Positions 54,363-63,193 are shown, numbered from the stretch's first letter. The stretch: 64,000 bases of DNA from an uncultured Sphingomonas sp. (GCF_936927845.1 NZ_CAKZHV010000058.1:189314-253313); one strand, 5' to 3'. Notes: generated by a model not told the origin, from the letters alone. Program-made: numbers and translations.

Positions 54363-55628
54363 ATGAACGCTCGTGCCCCCGCCGCCGCGACCACGCGCGT
54401 GATCCTGGTGCTCGCAGCCCTTCACCTGCTCGCCTTCGTCGATCGCACCGCGCTGTCGGGCGTATTGCCGCTGGTGCGCGGCGAGGTGGCGATGAACGAC
54501 GCGCAGGCCGGGTGGCTGATCGGCACCGCCTTTGCGCTGCCTTATGCGGCGACCGCGCTCGCACTCGCCGCGATCATGCGCGGGCGCCGCGCGTCGGTCG
54601 GCTGGCTGGCGGGCGGGGTGCTCGCCTGGACCGCGGCGGCGATCGCGTCCGCGGCGGCGACGTCGCTCGTGACGCTCAGCCTCGCGCGCGCGCTGCTGGG
54701 CGTGGGGCAAGGAGTGTTCGTACCGCTCGCGGTGGCGTGGCTGATCGATCAGGCCGGCGAGAAGCGCGCGTCGGCGCTGGCGACCTTTGCCAGCGGCGCG
54801 ACGATCGGGCGCAGCATCGCGCTATTGTTGGTCGGCACGTTGCTGTGGCTGCTGGCGATCATATTCGCACGGACGAACATCGCGCACTGGCGCTGGCTGC
54901 TCGCACTCACCGCAGTTCCCAACCTGCTGATCCTGCCGGTGCTGCTGCGCGCATCGCCGCGCGCCGTGTCCGCGACGCCGATCGGAGGGGAGCAGGCCAC
55001 GCCGTGGCACGCGCTGGCGGCGTTTTTCGCGGTGGCGATCGCGCCGCTGATCCTCGCACAAGCGGCGGGTGGCTGGATGCCGACGCTGTTCGTGCGGCAG
55101 GCAGGGATCACCGCTGCGCAGGCGGCGACGCTGCTGGGGGTGGTGACGCTCGCGACCGGGTGGGTCGGGCAGAGCGTATGCGGATGGTTGCTCGCGCGGC
55201 GTCCTGCACTTGTCGCGTACCTGCCGCTGATCGTCCTGATCGCGCTGGCGGCGACGCTGGTCCCCTTTGCCCTGCTGACACAGGCGCGCACGCTCCCGGC
55301 GATGGTGGTGTGCGTGGTGGCGGCGAACCTGATGCTCGGTGTGTCCGGCTTCGCCGGCCTGTTCGGGGTGCAGGCGCTGATCCCGCCCGCCGCGCGCGCG
55401 AGCGTCAACGGCATCTATTTCGCGCTGGTGACCCTGATCGCGGTCGGCAGCGGCCCCTTGCTCGCGGGATTGCTGGCCGAGAGCGGATGGTCGACCGCGG
55501 CGGCGCTGCTCGGCACCGGGGTCATCGCCACGCTCGCCTGCGCGGCGGCCGTGGCGATGAGCCGGGTCACATTCCATGCCGCTTTGCGGTCAAGCGGCGG
55601 CGGCATAGTCCCACTCGCCGGGCGCTAA
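54363..55628 (+). CDS. MFS transporter
   Basis: A 421-residue, roughly 12-helix carrier. The first helices are LVLAALHLLAFVDRTALSGV (the FVDR pattern of Spns/anion:cation-symporter-like MFS) and GWLIGTAFALPYAATALALA. FVPLAVAWLIDQAGEKRASA lies in the third-fourth helix region. The substrate is unknown. Its 3' end overlaps the convergent AraC gene by 39 bp, so the last codons (SGGGIVPLAGR) are shared with the regulator's 3' end. Confidence 0.85.
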   Translation: MNARAPAAATTRVILVLAALHLLAFVDRTALSGVLPLVRGEVAMNDAQAGWLIGTAFALPYAATALALAAIMRGRRASVGWLAGGVLAWTAAAIASAAATSLVTLSLARALLGVGQGVFVPLAVAWLIDQAGEKRASALATFASGATIGRSIALLLVGTLLWLLAIIFARTNIAHWRWLLALTAVPNLLILPVLLRASPRAVSATPIGGEQATPWHALAAFFAVAIAPLILAQAAGGWMPTLFVRQAGITAAQAATLLGVVTLATGWVGQSVCGWLLARRPALVAYLPLIVLIALAATLVPFALLTQARTLPAMVVCVVAANLMLGVSGFAGLFGVQALIPPAARASVNGIYFALVTLIAVGSGPLLAGLLAESGWSTAAALLGTGVIATLACAAAVAMSRVTFHAALRSSGGGIVPLAGR

Positions 55629-56372
55629 CGCGGCCGTTCGCTCCAGATAGCGGCGCGGCGTGGTGCCGAGAAAGCGGTTGGCGTCGCGCAGGAAATGCGA
55701 GCTGTCGAAGTAACCGAAGGCGAGCACACTGTCGAACCGCAGGCCCGACTGCCGGAACGCCTCCAGCGCGGCGAGGAAGCGCGCGCGCACCAGCAGCAAT
55801 TTGGGCGCGAAGCCGAAATAGCGCAGTGTCGTGCGACGAAGCAGGTGCGGACTGACGCCGAGCATCTCGGCCGCTGCGCCGACGTCGGTCACGTCGAAGC
55901 GCCCGACCAGCGCGGCAAACCCGCGCGTGACCGCGGCGCCGGGCTCCCCGGGCAAGTGGCGGCGCTGTGCCGCGAGCGCGTGGGCGACACGTGCGCAGCC
56001 GAGCGCGTCGCCCGGAAGGGCGGGGCTCGCGATGCCGATGGTCGCAGCCGGCACGATCCGGTCGGTCAGCGTGTCGGCGCGAACATGCGTGATGCGGGAC
56101 CAGTCCGCCGCATCCAGCTCGACCTCGATCGGCGCGGGGCCATCGACCCACAAGGTCACCGCGCGGCTGGTCGGCCCGAGCAGGCTGACGCGCGCGAGTT
56201 GCGCGTCAAAGCGGCAGCGCGTCTCGGCCGCGACCTGCGTGCCCGCGGGCAGCACGATCAGCCGCGCCGCACCGGGCAACCGCGGGATCGCGTAGCGCGC
56301 AGGGACGTAAGCCGGCCCGGTCACGCGCATCCTCGCGGTTGCTCCGTGTGATCCTGATGCTGCAACCGCCAT
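55590..56372 (-). CDS. AraC family transcriptional regulator
   Basis: A 260-residue regulator. The C-terminal AraC double helix-turn-helix is clear: VTDVGAAAEMLGVSPHLLRR and FRQSGLRFDSVLAFGYFDSS, then HFLRDANRFLGTTPRRYLER. The N-terminal domain (about 1-140) is beta-rich and of unknown ligand. It is convergent with the MFS gene, which it overlaps by 39 bp. The targets are unknown. Confidence 0.85.
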   Translation of the reverse strand: MAVAASGSHGATARMRVTGPAYVPARYAIPRLPGAARLIVLPAGTQVAAETRCRFDAQLARVSLLGPTSRAVTLWVDGPAPIEVELDAADWSRITHVRADTLTDRIVPAATIGIASPALPGDALGCARVAHALAAQRRHLPGEPGAAVTRGFAALVGRFDVTDVGAAAEMLGVSPHLLRRTTLRYFGFAPKLLLVRARFLAALEAFRQSGLRFDSVLAFGYFDSSHFLRDANRFLGTTPRRYLERTAALAPGEWDYAAAA

Positions 56373-56496
56373 GTTCTTCCCCGCTGGACGCGCAGCGCGG
56401 CGGAGCCGCGCGGCGACGGGCGGAGAATTGGTCCAGTTCGTACAACGCGGAAATGTCCGCGCGGCTCATCGGTGAGACGCGGGTTGATCGAGGAGC

Positions 56497-57546
56497 TTAA
56501 TCCTGATCAACCCTGCTGCCTTCGTTGATCGTCGCTTCGAGAAAGCGCATCTCGCGCACCGGGGCGGGCGTGTCGCGCGACGCACGCCAGCCCTCGCGGT
56601 AGCTGCCCGGGCGCGTGCCGTAATGATCGACGAACAGGCGGCTCGCGTGCGCTTCGCTACGAAAGCCCCAGTGGAGCGCCAGTTCGGCAAAGGTGCGCTG
56701 CTCGCGCGGGTCCATCAGCGACAGGCGCAACGCGTGCAGCCGACGCGCGCGGATGTAGCCGTTGATCCCGCCCAGCGGCTTGAAGAGCCGGTACAGCGTC
56801 GCGCGTGACACGTCCGAGCGGGCGACGATCATCTCCGGTCCCAGATCGGGGTCGTTGATCGACGCTTCGATCAGCGCGCGGATGGTCGTCAGCCGCGCCT
56901 GGTCGCGCGCGCGCGCCGCCGTGTCAGCAGCGGTTCGCGCCGGCTGCAACGCGCCCCGCACCAGGGCGAACAGCGCATCGACCGCGTGCCCGCTGCCGAC
57001 GAGATCGAGATCGTTCAAGCGCGGCAGCAGGACCCGCACGTAGTCGGTCAGCAGCGCGGTCGTGCCCGGCTTGGTCAAGGCACCGTTCGGATCGCGCTGC
57101 CCGGAGGCGAGGTCCTGGAACACGGGTCGCGACACGCGCAGCAGGTAGAGGTGCGCGCGTCGGAAGCGATTGCGCGCGGGCTTGTGCGCATCGTAGATGA
57201 TCCCGCACCCCGGTGGCACGCGCGTGAAGCCGGCCCCGTGATCGACCTCCACCTCGCCCGCGATCACCAGCGTGATCGTGAAATGATCGAACTGGTCGTG
57301 CGCGACGTGCGCGGGCGTGCGGTGATGGCCGACGTCGTTCAGATGCCGCTCGAAGATGGTCAGCCGATCGAGCGACCATGCCGACACGCGGGCGTGGAAA
57401 TCCGGGCCGAGCTGTTCCGCATCGGTCCCCCCGGCATATAGCTCGCGGTACGCACGAAAGCGCGCTTCCCCGGGCAGGGTATCGCTGTCGAATTGCAAGA
57501 ACCCGCGCGCGCGCTGATCGTCGTCGGGCGGCGGCGATTTGGTCAC
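56497..57546 (-). CDS. AraC family transcriptional regulator
   Basis: A 349-residue regulator with an N-terminal cupin-like ligand domain of the AraC_binding_2 type (FDHFTITLVIAGEVEVDHGA; VPPGCGIIYDAHKPARNRFR) and a C-terminal AraC DNA-binding domain (PEMIVARSDVSRATLYRLFK; FAELALHWGFRSEAHASRLF; RPGSYREGWR). It starts with GTG. It resembles regulators of aromatic or amine catabolism, but no catabolic genes are adjacent. It is the last core-like gene before the accessory region. Confidence 0.88.
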   Translation of the reverse strand: MTKSPPPDDDQRARGFLQFDSDTLPGEARFRAYRELYAGGTDAEQLGPDFHARVSAWSLDRLTIFERHLNDVGHHRTPAHVAHDQFDHFTITLVIAGEVEVDHGAGFTRVPPGCGIIYDAHKPARNRFRRAHLYLLRVSRPVFQDLASGQRDPNGALTKPGTTALLTDYVRVLLPRLNDLDLVGSGHAVDALFALVRGALQPARTAADTAARARDQARLTTIRALIEASINDPDLGPEMIVARSDVSRATLYRLFKPLGGINGYIRARRLHALRLSLMDPREQRTFAELALHWGFRSEAHASRLFVDHYGTRPGSYREGWRASRDTPAPVREMRFLEATINEGSRVDQD

Positions 57547-57944
57547 CCGGCGCCGCGCAATGCGAGCGATGAAGAGCCGGCTCGCTGCCGCGATGTTACA
57601 TCGCGGCGGTCATGACCGAAGAGGAATGTCCTGCGACAATAGGGTTTGTCGCGGTGCCCCTCGATGCCAATCAATCCGTCCTGCATCAAGCGACAACCGC
57701 CGTGTCCGCGATTGTAGTTTTCGGACAATCTTCATGGCCGGATCCGCGGAGCGTCTGAATTTGCACGGAATTCTGCAGCCCTTCCTCGTTACGTCAAAGT
57801 TTCAAAGCCGACGCCAAGCGGAATCGGAACATCGGCGCCGGCTTAGAGAAGCCGCCACTGCGATGACATGTCCGATGCACGAATGCGAGTGCCGGCCGCT
57901 TTCTGCTGCCAGGCCCAGATCGACAGCGTGGAGCTATCGAAGCG
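57547..57944. other. Intergenic region at the start of the accessory region
   Basis: A 398-bp gap with no convincing gene. Base composition is less GC-rich than the core to the left. Short frames on both strands lack coding bias or recognisable motifs. It may contain the AraC promoter and remnants of the segment behind the TIR gene. Confidence 0.4.
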
Positions 57945-58235
57945 CTAGTCCAGGATGAGGCGGGCGTTCGTCGGCAGGGCGGCGACCGCGGTGAGACGAT
58001 CGACGGGGTTCGCTTCGCTCGTGATCTTCGTCCAGGGGAGGTCACCGATCGCGATCGTCGGCATGTCGCCGGCCGATCGGGCATGTCCCTCGCTGACGTG
58101 TACGCGATCACCAACAATCTCGTCGAAGGCTTCGATCAGTTCGGGGGTCATCCGGGGCCCGACAGAGGCCGAAGCGCTGAACGAGATGAGATCGCCGCGT
58201 GACGCTGGGCGGCGTGAATCGGTGCCGGGTGGCCG
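57945..58235 (-). pseudogene. C-terminal part of the TIR protein in another frame
   Basis: On the minus strand an open frame continues behind the TIR domain but is shifted by one base. It reads RGDLISFSASASVGPRMTPE, then LIEAFDEIVGDRVHVSEGHA and ends TNARLILD at a TAG. Its third codon positions are strongly GC-rich, while the official TIR frame over the same bases is not. I infer that the original protein continued in this frame (about 239 codons in all) and that a 1-base insertion or 2-base deletion near 58235 broke it. Confidence 0.45.
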
Positions 58236-58662
58236 TCACGGCTGCGCGCACGTCCTGAGCGACGTCGAGCCAGGCTTCGTCCCGGTCAGGCCAGGACCTG
58301 ACCGGACGATTGTCGCGGGGCGTCCCGCGTAGCTGGGCGAGCGGTGTGTTGCGCCGGTCGCAATGCCTCACCACCACCGGAATCACCTTGGCCTCACCGG
58401 TCGCGTGACGCTCGAGCGCGCGGGTCATCTCACGCGAGTAGCAATAGTCCGACTCGATGAAGTCGGGACTGAGAAGACGGAGGATGACGTCGGCCTCCTC
58501 GAGATAGGCGTCGATCGCGTCGTCGAGCCGATCGCCCGCGGTAATCCTTCGATCGTGAAGCGCCGCGATCAGGCCCTCTCGCTTCAGCGTGGAGAGATGG
58601 GTCTCCAGCTCGTCGCGCAGTTCCTCGTCCTTGTGGCTGTATGAGAAGAAGAGCTTGGCCAT
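58108..58662 (-). CDS. TIR domain protein (apparently frameshifted)
   Basis: A 184-residue frame whose first 140 residues are a bacterial TIR domain: MAKLFFSYSHKDEELRDELE, LHDRRITAGDRLDDAIDAYL and LLSPDFIESDYCYSREMTRA. E78 in SREM is at the usual catalytic glutamate position for NAD+ cleavage. GTPRDNRPVRSWPDRDEAWL closes the domain. Bacterial TIR proteins are often NADases in defence systems such as Thoeris or are effectors; no partner gene is visible. The last 40 residues (arginine-rich) lose coding bias, indicating a frameshift. The start is fixed by the family N-terminus, though the ribosome binding site is weak. Confidence 0.75.
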   Translation of the reverse strand: MAKLFFSYSHKDEELRDELETHLSTLKREGLIAALHDRRITAGDRLDDAIDAYLEEADVILRLLSPDFIESDYCYSREMTRALERHATGEAKVIPVVVRHCDRRNTPLAQLRGTPRDNRPVRSWPDRDEAWLDVAQDVRAAVTATRHRFTPPSVTRRSHLVQRFGLCRAPDDPRTDRSLRRDCW

Positions 58663-58986
58663 ACCGCAGGATGCGCTCGGCGAAGCCTCGCCGCAACGGC
58701 CGAGACGCCGCCGCCTCGTGCGGTGGCTGCGGCGCTCACGCACTCGGCAGGTCATGATCGCATCGGAACCGGCTGCCGGTGTATGAAATGTGGCCTCTGC
58801 CGGTATCAGATCTCGATCATGCTTCGACGGCGGATGGACCGCTGCCACCTAATCCCTGGCGTGTCAGCGGCTTCTGACGCGTAGCGCGCGGACCGCACGC
58901 CGCAGCAGATCCGACTTGAAAGACGTTCCTGTAATGTTCTACTTCAGTGGTGCGGGCGGCGATGCCCGTGTTTGTTGGAGCTGATC
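58663..58986. other. Intergenic region between the TIR gene and a small ORF
   Basis: A 324-bp stretch without a recognised gene. It should hold the promoter of the leftward TIR gene and, near 58916 (TTGAAA) onward, a possible promoter of the rightward 67-residue ORF. No repeat or hairpin stands out. Confidence 0.35.
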
Positions 58987-59190
58987 ATGCGGCACGATCC
59001 GCGACTGCGCGCGGCTGCGCGCGCGATCTATGACGCCTGCTACCCGAGCAACGACTGGGTGCCCGTTGACTTCGCCGAGGCCGAGCGCTTCGGCACCGTC
59101 CATTACCGGCAGGCGGTCGAGGCGGCTCTCTGCGCTCGCGCTCTGCTGGCGAACCCCGGAGAGCAGCTCACGCTGCCGTCGTTGGTGTAG
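58987..59190 (+). CDS. Small hypothetical protein
   Basis: A 67-residue protein (MRHDPRLRAAARAIYDACYP, SNDWVPVDFAEAERFGTVHY). A TTGGAG 7 bases before the ATG supports the start. It is helical and soluble, with two cysteines. No family is recognised. It lies in the accessory region beside mobile-element scars. Confidence 0.55.
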   Translation: MRHDPRLRAAARAIYDACYPSNDWVPVDFAEAERFGTVHYRQAVEAALCARALLANPGEQLTLPSLV

Positions 59191-60069
59191 CCTTTCCGGT
59201 ATGGTGGTCCCACCGAAGACCTTTGCCTTAGTCTCTGCTGCTGATCTAGGATGTCCGGGAGTGGCAGAAAGTAAAATCCTTGCTCTGACCCACATTGGGA
59301 CATTCAGAGCCGCTTTCCTGATCTCCGTAAGCTGGCGCTCTTTCTCGAAGGGGACGGCTCACGCCTTCTGCAGGATCGATGCGATCAGGCGGTTCGTCTT
59401 TGATCCATTCGCAAAATAATCGAGCAAGTAGTTGCGCGCCTGCTTATCCAAATTACGCGACCCCACCGCCGAGGCCCAAGCGAGCCAGTCGGACCTACCC
59501 TCGCGGAGGAAGCTTTCCCGCATCTCGGGCAGGCCGTAGCGCCGATCGGGGATTTCCAGGATTTTGGCGCGCGAGATATCTGTTGCGCTCTCATGCCGGT
59601 AGGTCCTCCAGGAAGAAGTCCACGGCGCTGAAAGGCTTCTGCCTTGCGGTTGGGGCATTCGCCACTCTGTCGGTCTCCTGCCTCGCCCAAGGCGTTCGCT
59701 TCGACAAAGACGCGAGCTTAGATCAGAGGTTGCACCTCTCGCAATCGGACGAAGGAAAGACCCAATGGCGGTCACTCGGACCGCTTTGCCCGCTTTCCAA
59801 ACTCCGACGTTCGTTCATAAGCTGCTCATTGGTGCCCGCGACGCGCACAGGGGCACTGCGCCCATCCATGGAACGGGATCGGTCGTCACGCTCATCATCG
59901 CTGGTCCGGCCGCGATCGGCCGGCGATCTCGCCTCGGCGCTGCTCACCACCGTCGCTTCCGACGACAGGCCGTCGCGGGAATTATCGACCTCCGCTTCGC
60001 TGGGCTGGGAGAGGATATTGGCGGCGAGATTGTTCGCGACGTTGGCCGGCTCGACCTCCTCCTCCGACA
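59191..60069. other. Decayed mobile-element segment
   Basis: About 880 bp with only broken or short frames. On the minus strand it holds a tiny frame ending VDFFLEDLPA, whose stop overlaps an ATG, then the shifted fragment listed at 59359-59594, and a polar unrecognised frame at 59723-60115. Nothing intact is seen. Together with truncated traD next to it, this reads as a collapsed conjugative-element region. Confidence 0.5.
59359..59594 (-). pseudogene. Fragment of an unrecognised mobile-element protein
   Basis: A coding-like frame of about 70 residues ends the segment: ISRAKILEIPDRRYGLPEMR, ESFLREGRSDWLAWASAVGS, RNLDKQARNYLLDYFANGSK. The only good start (ATG at 59594, overlapping the stop of a preceding short frame) is one base out of phase, so a frameshift near 59570 is likely. 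The family is unknown to me. Confidence 0.35.
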
Positions 60070-60115
60070 GTGCCAGCGACTCCCCCCGCCCGCCGTCTTC
60101 ACCACCACCGTTCGG
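59723..60115 (-). pseudogene. C-terminal remnant of a polar, unrecognised protein
   Basis: A minus-strand frame of about 130 residues is strongly acidic and serine-rich (SLALSEEEVEPANVANNLAA, NILSQPSEAEVDNSRDGLSS) and ends CERCNL. It runs into the 5' end of truncated traD on the other strand at about 60115, so its N-terminus appears cut off at a recombination junction. Whether it is truly coding is uncertain. Confidence 0.25.
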
Positions 60116-61377
60116 CTTCCCTACTTCTCGGCACGACCGGCGCCGGTAAGACAACCGCCCTACGCAAGACCATCGCACAGATCCGGCAGCGCCAAGACAG
60201 TGCCGTCGTGTTCGATCTGACGGGGGCATATGTCGAAGCCTTCTACGACCCCGAGCGCGATACAATCCTGAACCCGATGGACGCGCGTTGCCCGGCCTGG
60301 TCGATCTTCAACGACTGTCGGACGTACAGCGAGTTCACGGCCGCTGCCGCCGCCCTCATTCCGTCCGATGGCGGCTCGTCCGAGCCCTTCTGGGCGCTCG
60401 CCGCGCGGACCCTATTCATCGAGATGTGCATGAAGCTCATCGAGAAGAAAATGACCACGAACCAAGCGCTGGCCGACAACCTCATGACGGCCGACCTGAA
60501 GCAGGTTCACAAGCACCTAGCCAAGACGATCGCCGACCCTCTGACGGCGCCTGAAGCCGCCCGCATGGCGGAGTCGATCCGCGCCGTCTTCAACACCAAT
60601 GCGCAGGTCCTACGCTTCCTCCCCGACGAGGGGCGCACCTACTCGATCAAGGACTGGATGACCGGCGACAAGAAGCCCGGTTCGATCCTATTCATCACCT
60701 CGAATTATACCGATCTCGAGATGAACCGGGCGCTGCTCACGCTGTGGTCGAATCTTGCCATCCACTCGCTCATGACGATGCCGAAAACCCGTTCGCTGCG
60801 GACGTGGTTTATGTTCGACGAGCTCGGTGCCCTCCACCGGCTCCCGGCGATCGAAAGCGGCCTGCAGACCGCCCGAAATTTCGGCGGAGCAATGATCCTC
60901 GGGCTCCACTCCTTCGACAAGCTCGTACAGGTCTACGGCGAGGAAAACGCCCGCAACCTGTCGTCGCTCGCGCGCACCAAATTGATCCTGGCTGCAGCGG
61001 ATCTCGATACCGCGGAGCAGTGCGCGAAATATATCGGCAACCGTGAAATCCGGCAGATGGATGAGGGCTATAGCTACGGCTACAATAACACCCGCGACGC
61101 CTCGACCCTGACACCGCGAAAGCAAGTCGAGCCGCTGGTCATCCCAGACGACATTACGAACCTTCCGTCCATGCACGGCTTCGTCAAATTTCCTGACGGA
61201 TTCCCTGCCGCCCGCATCCAGCTTGAGTGGGAGCATTACCCGAAAGTCGCGGAAGGCTTCGTCCCGCGGAAACCGCGCGATCCTGATGCGCCTGCAACGT
61301 CTGGTCGCGGAGGTGGTGGGAACCTGCCAGGTCGTCTGCAAGCAACGCACGAAGGCGCGAGCCTGTGGGCGGGATAA
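60070..61377 (+). pseudogene. traD: F-type conjugative coupling protein TraD, N-terminally truncated
   Basis: A 435-codon frame in which TraD homology starts at about 60115 with the Walker A loop LLLGTTGAGKTTALRKTIAQ. It continues through YDPERDTILNPMDARCPAWS, ESIRAVFNTNAQVLRFLPDE, Walker B TWFMFDELGALHRLP and GLHSFDKLVQVYGEENARNL, as in the F plasmid coupling ATPase. The N-terminal membrane helices and about 180 residues normally preceding the P loop are absent. The first 15 residues of the frame (MPATPPARRLHHHRS) are junction sequence. Without the anchor it cannot couple DNA to a secretion channel, so it is a relic of an integrated conjugative element. Confidence 0.8.
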
Positions 61378-61447
61378 CGCGTTTTCGATGGCCAGCGAAG
61401 TGCGAACTTGCTCTGCGACGGCACGCCGCATCTCTTCGGACATGGCG

Positions 61448-62401
61448 TCAGGGCTTCCACATAGAGGTATACAGCCCGTCGATCAGCGCCTCACCGCCTT
61501 CAAGGATCAACTCGACAACCTGCAAGTCATGCGGGGCGGTGTAGTCTGCCGGCGGCTTCTTCCACGGGATCAGCACATTCAGTTTCTTGCGGGTCGCTGC
61601 GGCGTTGCCGGCGATCACAACGAGGTTCGTCCGAGCAAGCGTGGGTACGGTCGCGGTGATCGCGGCGTCCATGGACGCAATGGCGGTCGCATGATTCACG
61701 GGATCCCGCAGCTCCAGCAGGCGCTGCAGCTGACGCAAGCCCTTCGGAACGACGCTATCCCGATTCACCTCAAACCAAATGCCACGACCGTTGTGGACAT
61801 TCTTGCCCGTAGTCGGATCTTTCAGGTTCTTCTCGCCATGGAGGAGGGCGGCGACGGCCGAGTTGGTAAGGGAGGCGCGCCACTTTGCTTCCCCGACGAT
61901 GACCCGGACCACGTTCCCGGCCGCGTCGAGTCGTACCCCGACGAAGTCGGAACCGAAGCGACCGAATACCTGGCGCTTGCGGGATGGATCGTAGCGAAGG
62001 TCCCACAGATAGCTCTCCACATCGGCATGGAAGCGGAAAAGGAAGATCGGGACCGACCACTGATGCTCGCCGACGAGTTCCTCTGCATAGGCCTGGGTTA
62101 CCAAGCCGGCGACTACTTCGCCAAATAGGCCACGCCGGGCGACGGCCGGCAGGCAGTCTGGATAGCAGGCATGGGCTCCCGCCGCCCCAGCGTCCGGGTG
62201 AAGGTCGATGCCGACCTGCTTATGAAAATGTTCGCGCGCGTCGAGATGAGCTGACTCAAAATACGGGCGAAGAGCGTCGATCAGACTCTTGTCGATTGGC
62301 TTGATCTGTTCGAGCAGGAGGTGACCGTAGCGATCTTCGATCGTCCCGTTGGCATCGAGCCACGCCTCAAGTGCGGCGGATGGGGGCGGTTCGGTGTGCA
62401 C
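61448..62401 (-). CDS. PD-(D/E)XK-type nuclease candidate of unknown family
   Basis: A 317-residue soluble protein. The pattern LFGEVVAGLVTQ (E95), GRFGSDFVGVRLDAAG (D152) and VIVGEAKWRAS (E171, K173) is a typical E...D...ExK restriction-endonuclease-like active site. The layout recalls the HamA/DUF1837 nuclease of Hachiman defence, but I do not see enough to assign it, and no HamB helicase is present. The rest is helical (LRQLQRLLELRDPVNHATAI) with a C-terminal VELILEGGEALIDGLYTSM. A GTG at 62401, 8 bp behind vapC, is the likely start; the frame also extends into vapC to 62461. It is co-directional with vapBC. Confidence 0.6.
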   Translation of the reverse strand: MHTEPPPSAALEAWLDANGTIEDRYGHLLLEQIKPIDKSLIDALRPYFESAHLDAREHFHKQVGIDLHPDAGAAGAHACYPDCLPAVARRGLFGEVVAGLVTQAYAEELVGEHQWSVPIFLFRFHADVESYLWDLRYDPSRKRQVFGRFGSDFVGVRLDAAGNVVRVIVGEAKWRASLTNSAVAALLHGEKNLKDPTTGKNVHNGRGIWFEVNRDSVVPKGLRQLQRLLELRDPVNHATAIASMDAAITATVPTLARTNLVVIAGNAAATRKKLNVLIPWKKPPADYTAPHDLQVVELILEGGEALIDGLYTSMWKP

Positions 62402-62409
62402 CTCACAAC

Positions 62410-62799
62410 CTACCGGATAGTCACGATCTTCACGGCCACGTCGCCTGCTATGTCGCGCCACGCTTTGTCGGCGGTGTACGCCGCGACGCCGAGGCGTTTG
62501 GCCAAAGCGAGGCAGAAGCGATCGCCCAGCGACAACCCGGCCGATGAGGTGGCAGCGCGCAGGTTACCGGCATCCCAGGCGAGCGCATCATCCGCCGCGA
62601 CGACGGTATAGGGCAGGGCCGCCAGCATCGCTCGCACGTCGTCAAGTGGCGCGCCTAGATGAACAAAGTGGCTGATGACCTCCGCCTGATTGATCGCGCA
62701 CACTGAGGCATCCGCAATCACGCTGGCGACCTTGCTGGCACCGCGCTCGCCTTTCAACAGTGCGAGGATCGCCGAGGCATCGAGAACGACATGGGTCAT
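62410..62799 (-). CDS. vapC: VapC-type PIN domain toxin
   Basis: A 129-residue PIN domain ribonuclease. The acidic residues of the family are present: D7 in MTHVVLDASAILALLKGE, E40 in CAINQAEVISHF, D93 in SLGDRFCLALAKRL and D111 in AAYTADKAW. VapC toxins cleave tRNA or rRNA and are held inactive by VapB. Its ATG overlaps the vapB stop (ATGA), so it is the second gene of the pair. The active site is complete, so the toxin is probably functional. Confidence 0.9.
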   Translation of the reverse strand: MTHVVLDASAILALLKGERGASKVASVIADASVCAINQAEVISHFVHLGAPLDDVRAMLAALPYTVVAADDALAWDAGNLRAATSSAGLSLGDRFCLALAKRLGVAAYTADKAWRDIAGDVAVKIVTIR

Positions 62800-63038
62800 T
62801 CGCCGCTGTCCTCGCGCCGTACGGCAAGAAAGTCATCGACCGACGCGCCGGGCTGTTGTGCGTAGCGCTTGGCGATTGCTTGCGCCTTTGCCACCGCCTG
62901 CTCCACGGTGCGCAGGATAACTCCGTCCGGCGTTTCTTCGACAAGGACCGCACCGCCATCCTCAAGCCCTAGGCGCTTTCGAATGCCCACCGGCAGGCTC
63001 ATACGACCATTTGGTGTGATGTTAACTTGTAGCGTCAT
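62796..63038 (-). CDS. vapB: VapB-type antitoxin (AbrB/SpoVT fold)
   Basis: An 80-residue protein with an N-terminal swapped-hairpin AbrB DNA-binding domain (MTLQVNITPNGRMSLPVGIR, KRLGLEDGGAVLVEETPDGV) and a C-terminal helix (AKAQAIAKRYAQQPGASVDD) that would wrap the toxin. It should repress its own operon by binding the inverted repeat 18 bp upstream. The start codon has no visible Shine-Dalgarno; an in-frame start at 63140 would run through the operator. Confidence 0.88.
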   Translation of the reverse strand: MTLQVNITPNGRMSLPVGIRKRLGLEDGGAVLVEETPDGVILRTVEQAVAKAQAIAKRYAQQPGASVDDFLAVRREDSGE

Positions 63039-63055
63039 ATGGCAAAGCCCGCGTG

Positions 63056-63085
63056 TGGTGGCATTAGGAGTTACATATGCCACCA
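63056..63085. promoter_or_regulatory. vapBC operator (inverted repeat)
   Basis: TGGTGGCAT (63056-63064) and ATGCCACCA (63077-63085) are perfect 9-bp arms with a 12-base spacer, 18 bp before the vapB start. The position and symmetry fit the autoregulatory operator of an AbrB-type antitoxin. It also lies in the shared region before the divergent HEPN-like gene, so it could control both. Confidence 0.65.
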
Positions 63086-63193
63086 TGATAGCGAAGAGGC
63101 GAGGGGGTAAACGCAAGCCGCCATCGATCCCGACAGCCACAAAAGTTACTAGCGATAAGCCCGATTCCTGCTAGCAAGGTGGCAGGCAAAATT

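Noticed and set aside
59619..59760. Signal-peptide-like plus-strand translation (KSTALKGFCLAVGAFATLSV) in the decayed segment
   Set aside because: No start codon in frame at the right place, and the opposite strand has better coding character; treated as coincidence.
61448..62401. Calling the nuclease a Hachiman HamA protein outright
   Set aside because: Only the ExK core resembles it; there is no HamB helicase and no profile search could be run.
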